Positions 39,404 to 48,411 of a stretch of DNA of 64,000 nucleotides are shown piece after piece. The DNA lies in the NCBI GenBank assembly GCA_030533235.1, contig JAUNJN010000003.1, positions 1-64,000 on the forward strand, given 5' to 3'. Under the pieces are notes generated by a model that did no database searches, was not told the origin of the DNA, and saw only the letters and a program-made list of their open reading frames with translations. Source of the DNA: Eubacteriales bacterium (GTDB lineage: Bacteria; Bacillota; Clostridia; Lachnospirales; Lachnospiraceae). Position 1 is the first letter of the stretch; every line of letters begins with the position of its first letter. Position numbers and translations under genes: made by a program.

Positions 39404-41836
39404 ATGTCAATAAAAAATTCTTTGCGATTGTCTTTGATTCTTCTGGCTTCATTGCCACTCATTTTCATGACAATCCTCACATACATAATTTCATATAACA
39501 AGTACGTCAAACTGGCCGAAAACTCTGCTTCCGATCTTGCCAGAACTTACGGTACCGGTTTTGACGCACAGCTAAACGTGCAGATTGCCGAAATCGAAAG
39601 TCTGTCACACGGACTTGTAATTCAAAATCTTCTGTTAGAAAATTACAACGGACCTTCTCTCGGCGTAGACTCAAGCTTTTACACGCCTGTCTGCGAGCTG
39701 TTAACACAGTCCTCTGCGTATATGAATAACACAGTTTCATTTTATCTCTATGATGTTCAAGGATATCTGGTAGCCTCCTCTGATCAACAGGCAAAAGGTG
39801 ACTGGTCCGAATATATGGATTCATCCGTGTCGTCCATCACACAAACCACCATTATGAAATCCTCAAATATCAACAAAAACAACAACAGCATTGAATTAAT
39901 TACGCCTGTCTATGTAAAAAATACAATTGTTGGTTTACTTCGTGCAAATATTACCTCCGACTATTTCGGTGCTTTTATTCCGAAAACCGGAGATGCATTT
40001 ATACTGACACAAACCGGCGATTATCTGTTTAGTGCCACAGGTCTTTCTTCAGACACCTCATTAGAATCTGAAGCATTTGAGCTTTTTAGTTCTGAATCCG
40101 AATCCGAATCCGGATTTCTGACAAACGGTGCCGGCACAATTAACGATATATATGGCTATTATATTATCAAGGATTTGGGATGGATTTACCTCATTCGTCA
40201 GGATGGAAGTAACTATCGTGAGGTCACGGAAGCATTACCGATTACCTTGATTGTTACGCTTGTTCTTATGCTTTTACTTGCATTTCTTGTCAGTCGCATT
40301 CTGGTTAATAAATACACCTACCCTATCTTTCACCTAAAAGGTGTTATGACAGAGGCAGCGAGCGGCAATCTTGATGTTATATCTGACATTAATACAAACA
40401 ACGAGTTTGGCGAATTATCTGATAATTTTAATACGATGATGGGAATGATTTCCTCAAACTACAAAGAATTAGAGGAATCAAAAATCGCTTTGGAAAACAG
40501 CGAAAAAGAAATCAAGAAAAACTATGACGAAATCGAACAATTAGCGTACCATGATGTATTAACCGGCTTATATAACCGTGCTGCTTTCATAAAATATTCA
40601 AATGAAATATTAAACAACAGCGGTGCTACGCTTTCTCACCATGCTGTATTCTTTCTTGACTTAGACAATTTCAAAAATGTAAATGACACACTCGGGCATG
40701 ATTATGGTGATTTGCTTCTCCAACAGGTTTCCCAAAAGCTTGCTTCCTATACAGACGAGCAAGACATTTTTGCACGAACCGGCGGTGATGAATTTCTTAT
40801 ATTAAAAACAGATTATGAATCTATTCAACAACTTAAGGATTTTGCGACAAAGCTTGTAGATATTGCCGGCTATCCGTTTGATTTAGACGGAGAAACCGCT
40901 CATATTTCGATCAGTATCGGCATTTCCCTCTTCCCGAATAATGGTCTTTCCATCAGTGAGCTTGTCAAAAATGCGGACATTGCCATGTACAGCGCTAAAA
41001 CAACCGGCAAAAACAATTATCGTTTCTTCAACAGCTACATGGAGGACGACTTCAATCGCCGAAACGACCTTGCAGATATACTTGCAACCGTTATTCCGAA
41101 AAAAGAAGTTTTCCTTCAATATCAGCCGCAAGCAAGTATCACAGACGGACACATCACCGGATACGAAGCTCTGATGCGTATTGATTCCGAAGTTGCAGGC
41201 TACATATCACCTTCCGAGTTTATTCCGATTGCAGAAGACAGCGGTGCAATCATTGAGCTTGGCGAGTGGGCGTTATATGAGGCATGTCGCTTTAACCAGG
41301 ATTTAATTGAACGCGGATACGGGCCGCTTAAGGTATCCGTCAACGTATCTACCACCCAGCTCCGTGACCATCATCTCTATGATATTATCGAATCCATTCC
41401 AACTGTTACAGGTATGGAACTTACAAATCTTGAGATTGAAATCACAGAAAGTGTGCTCATGAATTCTCTGGAACACAACTTAAAGCTAATAAATGAAATC
41501 AAATCGCTCGGCGTATCGATTGCTTTGGATGATTTTGGTACCGGATATTCATCATTCAATTATTTAACGCAGATTCCTATTGATACACTAAAGATTGATA
41601 AATCATTTATCGATGGTATCTGCAACAACGAAAAGGATAAATGTATTGCCGACTCTATCATAAACCTTGCGCACAAAATGGATATATCAGTTGTCGCAGA
41701 AGGCGTTGAGGATGTAGAACAGCTCCGTATCTTACAATCACAATTTTGTGATACATTGCAAGGATACCTGTTTTCGAAACCTCTTGCATCTTCTCAGTTT
41801 GTTGACCTTCTTGAAAAAGAAAAAGGACTCAAATAA
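39404..41836 (+). CDS. dual GGDEF-EAL cyclic-di-GMP enzyme with Cache sensor
   Basis: 810 aa. TM1 (about 9-29), an extracytoplasmic Cache-type sensor (about 30-280), TM2 (about 283-305), HAMP (about 305-360), GGDEF (about 380-545) and EAL (about 560-805). The cyclase loop 'RTGGDEFLIL' is intact; the RxxD inhibitory site five residues before it reads DEQD, so product inhibition is probably absent. EAL motifs 'YEALMRID', 'EITESV', 'DDFGTGYSSFNYL' and 'VAEGVED' are intact. It could both make and break cyclic di-GMP under control of an outside signal. It is divergent from the MshEN-like/CheX gene. Confidence 0.95.
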   Translation: MSIKNSLRLSLILLASLPLIFMTILTYIISYNKYVKLAENSASDLARTYGTGFDAQLNVQIAEIESLSHGLVIQNLLLENYNGPSLGVDSSFYTPVCELLTQSSAYMNNTVSFYLYDVQGYLVASSDQQAKGDWSEYMDSSVSSITQTTIMKSSNINKNNNSIELITPVYVKNTIVGLLRANITSDYFGAFIPKTGDAFILTQTGDYLFSATGLSSDTSLESEAFELFSSESESESGFLTNGAGTINDIYGYYIIKDLGWIYLIRQDGSNYREVTEALPITLIVTLVLMLLLAFLVSRILVNKYTYPIFHLKGVMTEAASGNLDVISDINTNNEFGELSDNFNTMMGMISSNYKELEESKIALENSEKEIKKNYDEIEQLAYHDVLTGLYNRAAFIKYSNEILNNSGATLSHHAVFFLDLDNFKNVNDTLGHDYGDLLLQQVSQKLASYTDEQDIFARTGGDEFLILKTDYESIQQLKDFATKLVDIAGYPFDLDGETAHISISIGISLFPNNGLSISELVKNADIAMYSAKTTGKNNYRFFNSYMEDDFNRRNDLADILATVIPKKEVFLQYQPQASITDGHITGYEALMRIDSEVAGYISPSEFIPIAEDSGAIIELGEWALYEACRFNQDLIERGYGPLKVSVNVSTTQLRDHHLYDIIESIPTVTGMELTNLEIEITESVLMNSLEHNLKLINEIKSLGVSIALDDFGTGYSSFNYLTQIPIDTLKIDKSFIDGICNNEKDKCIADSIINLAHKMDISVVAEGVEDVEQLRILQSQFCDTLQGYLFSKPLASSQFVDLLEKEKGLK

Positions 41837-41844
41837 ATCGAATA

Positions 41845-41892
41845 AAATAAACAGGCAGCAAATCCACATTTGGATTTGCTGCCTGTTTATTT
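41845..41892. terminator. Strong bidirectional terminator
   Basis: A 22-bp perfect stem (41845-41866 with 41871-41892) and a 4-nt loop CATT, with A-rich and T-rich ends on both strands, between convergent genes. The core is AACAGGCAGCAAATCC. The patatin stop codon lies at its edge. Confidence 0.9.
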
Positions 41893-42775
41893 ATGCCTCT
41901 CGAATAAATCTTCTGATTTCTTCTAATTTTTTAAATGCATCATATCGACCAAGCTTATACATATATTTCAATTTGTCTTTATTGCGTTCTGTACGTTTGA
42001 TATGAACCTCTCTGGTCGGTCGTATTACAATCGCATTCCCCAATGCTTCCTGCTCTTCCACATGCTGCAGACTTTTGTTGTAATTTTCATGACGCATTCT
42101 GCACGCTTCCACATACTGCGGATATTTACGGTATGCCTTTGATAATATACCAATTGTCTTATCCGGTTTCTTTACATATCCACTTGGCCTCGTAAGAATC
42201 ACAATATTCTTCTTATAACCGATCGACTCGAAAAAAGAAATCGGAATACTGTCAGCTGTTCCACCATCCAGCAACTTCTTATCTGCCTTATCAATCATTC
42301 GTGATACAAGCGGCAACGATGCCGATGCACGCAAATAATCCATATCCTCTTTTAAATCCATACACCTGATATATTCCGGTTGCCCCGTTTCAACATTGGT
42401 GCATGTGACATAAAACGGAATCTCACCTGCATTTTTCCTGAATGTATCATAATCAAATTTGCTTAACTCATCCGGAATCTTTTCATAACAAAACTCCTTA
42501 TTAAACAAATCCCCGGACTTGATCAGAGAAGACAGACTCATATAACGCTTATCCCGAATATACTTCAGATTATAGCGCACCCCGCGTCCGATCTGCTCTG
42601 ATAAATAATTACTTCCATGGATTGCTCCGGCCGATACGCCAACGACTCCCTGAAGCTTTATTTCCTGCTGCAAAAAAACATCCAAAACGCCGGCAGTATA
42701 CATTCCACGCATACCACCTCCCTCAAGGATTAGTCCGATTCGACTTGTATTATTTTGCGCATTCCCTTGTTCCAT
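41891..42775 (-). CDS. patatin-like phospholipase
   Basis: 294 aa. The oxyanion motif 'LILEGGGMRGMYTAGVLD' (about 15-32), nucleophile Ser in 'GVSAGAIHGSNYL' and catalytic Asp in 'LLDGGTADSIPI' are all present, as in the YjjU/RssA group of cytoplasmic patatin-like hydrolases. It probably cleaves acyl esters of membrane lipids. No secretion signal is seen. It lies downstream of a CaCA antiporter gene. Confidence 0.92.
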   Translation of the reverse strand: MEQGNAQNNTSRIGLILEGGGMRGMYTAGVLDVFLQQEIKLQGVVGVSAGAIHGSNYLSEQIGRGVRYNLKYIRDKRYMSLSSLIKSGDLFNKEFCYEKIPDELSKFDYDTFRKNAGEIPFYVTCTNVETGQPEYIRCMDLKEDMDYLRASASLPLVSRMIDKADKKLLDGGTADSIPISFFESIGYKKNIVILTRPSGYVKKPDKTIGILSKAYRKYPQYVEACRMRHENYNKSLQHVEEQEALGNAIVIRPTREVHIKRTERNKDKLKYMYKLGRYDAFKKLEEIRRFIREA

Positions 42776-42806
42776 CTAAAAAATCTCCTTACAACATATA
42801 TTACAA

Positions 42807-43844
42807 TTATGCATAGTTTGAATATAAGATATACGCAAAGTACCCTGCATAACAAGCAAGCATCAATGCACCACCCGCACGTCCTAACTTTTTCGTCTTC
42901 AGAACACATAAGAACAACAATACAACCGCAGCAATTGCAACAACTGCATCCTTCACAAATGCTGCCTCAAACGTTATCGGGGTAATCACAGCAGAAATAC
43001 CTACAACAAATAGAATATTAAATATATTGCTTCCGACAATATTGCCAATAGCAATATCGGTCTTTCCCTGCTTTGCAGCAGTTGCAGATGTAACAAGCTC
43101 CGGCAAAGAAGTTCCGAATGCTACGATTGTAAGACCAATCAATCGCGGAGTCATACCAAATTCTGTTGCAATAAAGCTTGCTGCATCCACGGTTACATTA
43201 CTTCCTAAAACAATACCGACACCACTTAATACAACAAACAACAAAAGCTTTGGCATTGTATCCTTTTCAGTAACAACCGTACTGTCGTCATCCGCTTCAC
43301 CGTTTTTTGCAGTGTATACAAGGTAAACCATAAACAATAGTAACAAAGCAACAAAAATAAAACCATCAAGTCTTGATAATTGCTCGCCCATCTTTCCGAG
43401 TACAAGCAACAAAACTGTTATCAAAATCACGAACGGAATTTCAATACGCAAGGTATTTGGCTTAATCACAAGTGCAGCAACACATGATGCAACACCAAGA
43501 ATCAAAAGCACATTCATGATATTACTTCCGATTACATTTCCAACTGAAATACCTGCATTTCCCGATAAAGCACCCTTGATACTCACTGCTGCCTCCGGCA
43601 ACGATGTACCAAATGCAACAATTGTAAGTCCGATAACCATCTGTGGTATATTAAATTTGGTTGCAATTTTGGATGCATTCTCAACGAAGATATCAGCACC
43701 TTTAATCAACATGACAAAACCGGCGACAATAAATGCAATATTGAGCACAATTGCAATCACTCCGCTCTCAGGTGCTACTCCGAGTATTGATGCAAGCACA
43801 AGTGTGATTACGACGACTGCCGTAATAATAGTCCTCTTATTCAT
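42807..43844 (-). CDS. calcium/sodium antiporter (CaCA family)
   Basis: 345 aa from MNKRTIITAV, 8 nt after AAGGG. It shows the two inverted alpha repeats of the YrbG type: 'VAFGTSLPEAAVSIKGALSG' with 'GNVIGSNIMNVLLILG', and 'VAFGTSLPELVTSATAAKQG' with 'GNIVGSNIFNILFVVG'. The ion-binding Glu and Asn/Ser positions are kept. About ten membrane helices are expected. It exchanges cations across the plasma membrane. Confidence 0.95.
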   Translation of the reverse strand: MNKRTIITAVVVITLVLASILGVAPESGVIAIVLNIAFIVAGFVMLIKGADIFVENASKIATKFNIPQMVIGLTIVAFGTSLPEAAVSIKGALSGNAGISVGNVIGSNIMNVLLILGVASCVAALVIKPNTLRIEIPFVILITVLLLVLGKMGEQLSRLDGFIFVALLLLFMVYLVYTAKNGEADDDSTVVTEKDTMPKLLLFVVLSGVGIVLGSNVTVDAASFIATEFGMTPRLIGLTIVAFGTSLPELVTSATAAKQGKTDIAIGNIVGSNIFNILFVVGISAVITPITFEAAFVKDAVVAIAAVVLLFLCVLKTKKLGRAGGALMLACYAGYFAYILYSNYA

Positions 43845-43874
43845 CCTGAATTCCCTTTCTTTCATACAAGTATT

Positions 43875-44477
43875 TTAAGAACAACTTATCAAATCGGATG
43901 CCCGTTTCCATGCAATTGTAGCTTTTTGTTCACTCGTATCCGACAAATCAATGGATGTAAAAACATCCATAAACTCAGTTTCCACCTGCTTCATTGTACC
44001 ACGATAAAAATCAGGGGTTGCCGCCACATACGGTGGTTCTTCCTGAAGCTTCTCTGCCATAAATTCATAAAATTCATAATAGAGCATCGCATCATCAATC
44101 AGCTTTACAACACGGCTTTCATATTCACTCAGCGGTGAACCTAAAAATCTTTCATATATTGCCTGTTGTAATCGTTCTTCATACACACGATATTCAGGTA
44201 AAAATTGTTTTACAGGACGCGTCACATCAGACAAGTATGCCTCCTGTGCATCATGTAAAAGACATGCCATCCGAACTCTCGAAGACTCTCTTCTCGCGCA
44301 GGCTTCCTCATAACAATTTAAGCTATGTGCCGCAACAGAATAAAAACTTGTATAATGTCCGTTCGCACGACATAGCATGGATAATGCATGTGCAATATCT
44401 TCAATCACAATATCGTCCGTAATCGGTGCGGTCGGATAAAACTTTCTCTTTGTATAGGTAATAATATAATCCGTCAT
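43875..44477 (-). CDS. HD-domain phosphohydrolase (YfbR-like)
   Basis: 200 aa. 'YSVAAHSLNCYEEA' and 'MACLLHDAQEAYLSDVTRP' supply the His...HD metal ligands, and an Asp in 'VVKLIDDAMLYYEF' completes the set. The family includes 5'-deoxynucleotidases such as YfbR and other nucleotide phosphohydrolases. It is close to pyrE, which agrees loosely with a nucleotide role. Confidence 0.85.
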   Translation of the reverse strand: MTDYIITYTKRKFYPTAPITDDIVIEDIAHALSMLCRANGHYTSFYSVAAHSLNCYEEACARRESSRVRMACLLHDAQEAYLSDVTRPVKQFLPEYRVYEERLQQAIYERFLGSPLSEYESRVVKLIDDAMLYYEFYEFMAEKLQEEPPYVAATPDFYRGTMKQVETEFMDVFTSIDLSDTSEQKATIAWKRASDLISCS

Positions 44478-44486
44478 AGGAACGCC

Positions 44487-44636
44487 TTAAAAAATGATGT
44501 CTCTTTTTCCACCTAATGTTCTCGCACCATTTACAATCATGACAATTCCAAGGCCAATGCCAAATACGATTGTAATAATACCAAACACAAGACTACTGAT
44601 ACCTACCTGGTTTAACTTTTGATATAACTTTTCCAT
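44487..44636 (-). CDS. 49-aa single-pass membrane protein
   Basis: The small frame begins MEKLYQKLNQVGISSL and ends GKRDIIF, with GGAGGG 10 nt ahead of the ATG. One hydrophobic helix (about 15-36, 'FGIITIVFGIGLGIVMIV') is followed by a basic tail. It sits between pyrE and the HD gene on the same strand, 23 nt after the pyrE stop. No family is recognised. The good ribosome site and membrane pattern argue for a real gene. Confidence 0.75.
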   Translation of the reverse strand: MEKLYQKLNQVGISSLVFGIITIVFGIGLGIVMIVNGARTLGGKRDIIF

Positions 44637-44659
44637 AATAAAAATACCCTCCTATATAT

Positions 44660-45337
44660 TTATGCACCATATTGCGCATAATAATCATCAATTGCTGCCT
44701 TTAATGCATCATCAATTACAATATTTCCGTTACAAGGACGATTGTAAAGATGTTCGATAACCTCTGACATACTTACGATAGCACGTGCATCAAATCCATA
44801 TGTATCCTTGATTTCTTCTAATGCACTCTTCTTTCCGCCAAGTCCAACCTCCATACGATTAAGAGAAACCATCAGACCAACAATCGTTACGTCCGCAGCA
44901 CCTTTTACCTTTGGTACGGTTTCTTCCATCGACTTACCGGAAGTCGTAACATCTTCAATCATAACAACGCGGTCTCCATCCCGAAGCTTTGCTCCAAGAA
45001 AGCTTCCCTTATCTGCACCATGATCCTTTTCCTCTTTTCGATCCGAACAATAACGAATCTCTTTTCCGTATAACTTTGCATAGGCAACGGCTGTTACAAC
45101 ACTGATAGGAATTCCTTTATATGCAGGTCCGAATAATACATCAAAATCATCACCATAATTATCATGAATCGCTTTCGCATAGTATTCACCAAGTCGCATA
45201 AGCTGAGTACCCGTGACATATGCACCCGCATTCATAAAAAATGGGGATTTTCGACCACTCTTCAAAGTGAAATCACCAAATTTGAGAACATCGCTCTCAA
45301 CCATAAACTCAATAAATTCCTGCTTGTATTGTTCCAT
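44660..45337 (-). CDS. pyrE: orotate phosphoribosyltransferase
   Basis: 225 aa from MEQYKQEFIEF, 9 nt after AAGGAG; an in-frame TTG seven codons earlier lies in front of the site. 'LKFGDFTLKSGRKSPFFMN' and the PRPP-binding 'VVMIEDVTTSGKSMEE' are diagnostic. It joins orotate to PRPP to give OMP in pyrimidine synthesis. No other pyr gene is next to it. Confidence 0.96.
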   Translation of the reverse strand: MEQYKQEFIEFMVESDVLKFGDFTLKSGRKSPFFMNAGAYVTGTQLMRLGEYYAKAIHDNYGDDFDVLFGPAYKGIPISVVTAVAYAKLYGKEIRYCSDRKEEKDHGADKGSFLGAKLRDGDRVVMIEDVTTSGKSMEETVPKVKGAADVTIVGLMVSLNRMEVGLGGKKSALEEIKDTYGFDARAIVSMSEVIEHLYNRPCNGNIVIDDALKAAIDDYYAQYGA

Positions 45338-45414
45338 AATTGCAACTCTCCTTGACAAAAATATACAATATATTTTAGCACACGTATATCTGTTTTACAA
45401 GTAGATGCACATAA

Positions 45415-47589
45415 TCATGCCATCTTATCATCTGTCTCTTTTGTTGAGATTCCGAGTCGTTTTCGTTCTTCAAAAATCAACTGTTTCATCTCTTCCGTCT
45501 CTGTCTGTTTTATCTCCTCTTCACCAATTACTGACGTATCTGCGAACCGGTCAAACAAATTTTGTTTTTTCTTTAGAATACGCAATATTCCCTCATCAAT
45601 TGTCTGACACATCAAAAGCCGGTGCACAACAACATTTCTGGCCTGACCCATACGGTACGCCCTTGAGATTGCCTGATTTTCTACCGAAGGTTTAAACTGT
45701 GGTTCACAAAATACAACGATGCTTGCAGATTGAATATTAAGTCCGACTCCTCCCGATTCAATTTGAGCAGCAAGAACTGCTCCTGCTTCGCTCTCATTCA
45801 GACTGTCAACAAGCTTTTGACGTCTTTCTGACGGAATGTCTCCGGTAATAACTCCGACACAACGATCTTTCAGTAATTCTGAAACTGTTGTAAGCGTATC
45901 CCGAAAATAAGAAAAAACAAGTACCTTACGCTTATCTGCAGCAGCCTCCTCACATATATCAAGCAAACGATTTGCTTTTGTAGAATCCGCTATATCAGGA
46001 AGATTCCATGATAATCTGCGGACACTCATAAACGAATCATCCTTAAGCGACGTCCGATACACCTGTTCCTCCGTGCGATTCATAATCAGCCAATCTTCCT
46101 TTTCCACAATTTCAGGAAGCTCTTTTAACACATCCTCCCTGACACGTCGCAGATAAATCGGTGCTATCGTCTGTTTAAATATACGAGCAGAAGAAATATG
46201 ATCAAATTCTTTCAATTTTTTCACATAATCATGATTGATAACACCAAGTAACTGCTTCATCTCGTCGATATTATTCTCCATCGGTGTACCGGTCATGTAC
46301 AATACATATTCCGACGCATTTGTCAAACGATACACATTTTGTGAACGAATTGCTTCCGGATTTTTCACATAATGTGCTTCATCCACAATGAGCAAATCCA
46401 ACGCTCCGACAGAAAGAAAATCAAGCTTGTTGAGTGTCTCATACGTTGTGACGCCAATGCACCCCGTCTGTTTCCATTGCTCAAACTCTTCGTTATAGTC
46501 ATCTCCATATACCTCTGTTACATTGAGCGTTGTAAATTTTTCGATTTCTCTTACCCAATTCACAACAACACTAAGCGGACAGACAACAAGAAACCGCTTA
46601 CGCCCTTGTTTTACCAGATGACAAATCATGGCAATCGCCTGCATGGTCTTTCCAAGCCCCATCTCATCGCCAAGCAAAACTCTCTTTTGATGAAGAAAAT
46701 ACTTGGTTCCAAATGCTTGATAGTTTCTTAGATTGGCATTCAGATACTCAAGGTCAAGCTCCCCCTGCTCAATGCTCATGATTAAATCCTTTGGAAGCAC
46801 ATTCATATTGGCATCTTCATAATATATCTTTCGCACACCAACCAACGCTTCCAAAAAAGCATAATACTGTGCAGAATTCGCAAGGAAATCATTCCAAATA
46901 TTTTCCAAACTCGTATTACGTATTGCACTGTATTCTTCATTAAATGCGTTTGCCTTCGGCACATAATCCGACGTCAGATAATAATGAAAATTGCTCAAAT
47001 ATTGCTCATAATACTCCCTTTGACTCCGCCCGTACACAATCCATTGAAGCATTCTCGTATTATCGTGAATTATTTTTATTGTCTTCATGTTGCGATCATG
47101 CGAAGCGTGTGCAAACGGAACAACCGCCTCATAAACCGGCTTCGCCTTTAACCCAAAGTAAAGCAGACGGACAAATTCATCAACAGCTGCATTCCGATTA
47201 TCATAATCCAGACGAAAGCCAGCCTCATTAACGGCCTTATCATACAACCGCGCTACATTGACAACTATTTTTTTTGCGTTTTCTTCGCCGACACCCTTGA
47301 TACGTAAAAGTGCACTCTCATTCATATTACAAAGCTGGTAAATCGAATCGAATCCTGCCTCCCGCAACGCACCAACACGAATGCCTTCTTTGTTGGCATT
47401 TAGCTCATTTAAGCTTTTATTTCCAAGCTGTGCCTTTGCTTTTGCATCGCAAATAATACGATATGCATTATACAATTCCCTTATGATCGCATTGTAGTCA
47501 TTGATAATATTTCCCATACGCTTATTTGTATCAAGCGCTATCCTCTCACTACTACGTAATTGTCTTGCAAAATCCGCCTGCGAAAACAT
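45415..47589 (-). CDS. SNF2-family helicase-like ATPase
   Basis: 724 aa. The N-terminal third includes a helix-hairpin-helix-like segment ('ALLRIKGVGEENAKKIVVNV', about 95-115). The SNF2 core has motif I 'LLGDEMGLGKTMQAIAM', DEAH box 'LLIVDEAHYVKNP', motif III 'YMTGTPMENN', and C-terminal motifs V/VI 'SGGVGLNIQSAS' and 'AISRAYRMGQ'. It is a DNA-translocating ATPase without nuclease or methylase domains in the window, so a housekeeping repair or recombination role is as likely as defence. It follows the GNAT gene on the same strand. Confidence 0.92.
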   Translation of the reverse strand: MFSQADFARQLRSSERIALDTNKRMGNIINDYNAIIRELYNAYRIICDAKAKAQLGNKSLNELNANKEGIRVGALREAGFDSIYQLCNMNESALLRIKGVGEENAKKIVVNVARLYDKAVNEAGFRLDYDNRNAAVDEFVRLLYFGLKAKPVYEAVVPFAHASHDRNMKTIKIIHDNTRMLQWIVYGRSQREYYEQYLSNFHYYLTSDYVPKANAFNEEYSAIRNTSLENIWNDFLANSAQYYAFLEALVGVRKIYYEDANMNVLPKDLIMSIEQGELDLEYLNANLRNYQAFGTKYFLHQKRVLLGDEMGLGKTMQAIAMICHLVKQGRKRFLVVCPLSVVVNWVREIEKFTTLNVTEVYGDDYNEEFEQWKQTGCIGVTTYETLNKLDFLSVGALDLLIVDEAHYVKNPEAIRSQNVYRLTNASEYVLYMTGTPMENNIDEMKQLLGVINHDYVKKLKEFDHISSARIFKQTIAPIYLRRVREDVLKELPEIVEKEDWLIMNRTEEQVYRTSLKDDSFMSVRRLSWNLPDIADSTKANRLLDICEEAAADKRKVLVFSYFRDTLTTVSELLKDRCVGVITGDIPSERRQKLVDSLNESEAGAVLAAQIESGGVGLNIQSASIVVFCEPQFKPSVENQAISRAYRMGQARNVVVHRLLMCQTIDEGILRILKKKQNLFDRFADTSVIGEEEIKQTETEEMKQLIFEERKRLGISTKETDDKMA

Positions 47590-47610
47590 CGCATACCTCC
47601 TATTATCAGA

Positions 47611-48390
47611 TTAATAACCATTAATTTCATATGCTGTATATTCATGCGAGAAATGATACCCCAGCTTTTCTGCAAGCCCAACCGACCATTTATTTTGTGC
47701 ATCCCAACTTGGATATTTGTTTTCCTTTAAACATTCCAAAATAAGCTTTGCACCGCACAAAAAGGCATATCCGTTTCTTCTTTGATCTTCCCTTGTATCG
47801 ATTTCAATTTCAATTCCGCCTTTATATACTGAATATGCAGATGCTCCTGATACGACTTCGTTGTCATAAATGAGCACAACACCGAGTGCCCCACGCATTT
47901 CATATTGTTCAAAAGAATCGTACTGCGAGGTCAAATCATGCATCCATTTTTCTTTTTTTGAAATATCAAAAATCGTTGCATCAATTCTTCTTAGTTCGCA
48001 TTTCTCCGGAAGAGTTTCAACAATCTCGTTTAAATAAGCGATGTCAAATACATTCGGCTCTTTTTTGATTGCATACCTTGTAACCTTCGTGGCCTTATCA
48101 CGATACACAAGTTCAATCAAGCCACCCCATTTCCGGCTCTGCGGCACCATAATCATAAAACCCTGTTTACAACTATCCGGCTTATATTCAACCAATTGCC
48201 TGTTTGGTTCTCCCGCAAAAAAACAAAAATCTCCCACCATTGCCATAGCAGCGGTAGGCAAGGATAAATCATCTACAAAAACAGATCCCATAACACCTTG
48301 CAGACATGACCAAATGAGTGTTTCTTCCCAACCCTCAAACAATCCTTCCGCGCCGGCTGTATTTGTAACCTCGTAAATCATCCACTTCAC
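47611..48390 (-). CDS. GNAT-family N-acetyltransferase
   Basis: 259 aa. The C-terminal half carries the GNAT fold: 'GVVLIYDNEVVSGASAYSVY', acetyl-CoA loop 'EDQRRNGYAFLCGAKLILEC', and 'NKWSVGLAEKLGYHF'. The N-terminal half is an extra domain of the GNAT_acetyltran type. The substrate is unknown. It starts 21 nt after coaBC ends, so it may be at the tail of the pantothenate/CoA operon. Confidence 0.85.
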   Translation of the reverse strand: MKWMIYEVTNTAGAEGLFEGWEETLIWSCLQGVMGSVFVDDLSLPTAAMAMVGDFCFFAGEPNRQLVEYKPDSCKQGFMIMVPQSRKWGGLIELVYRDKATKVTRYAIKKEPNVFDIAYLNEIVETLPEKCELRRIDATIFDISKKEKWMHDLTSQYDSFEQYEMRGALGVVLIYDNEVVSGASAYSVYKGGIEIEIDTREDQRRNGYAFLCGAKLILECLKENKYPSWDAQNKWSVGLAEKLGYHFSHEYTAYEINGY

Positions 48391-48411
48391 CTTCTCATCT
48401 TATATCAGCTA

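Noticed and set aside
45415..47589. A defence island anchored by the SNF2 helicase
   Set aside because: Neighbours are pyrE, a GNAT gene and coaBC; no nuclease, methylase or other defence gene is close.
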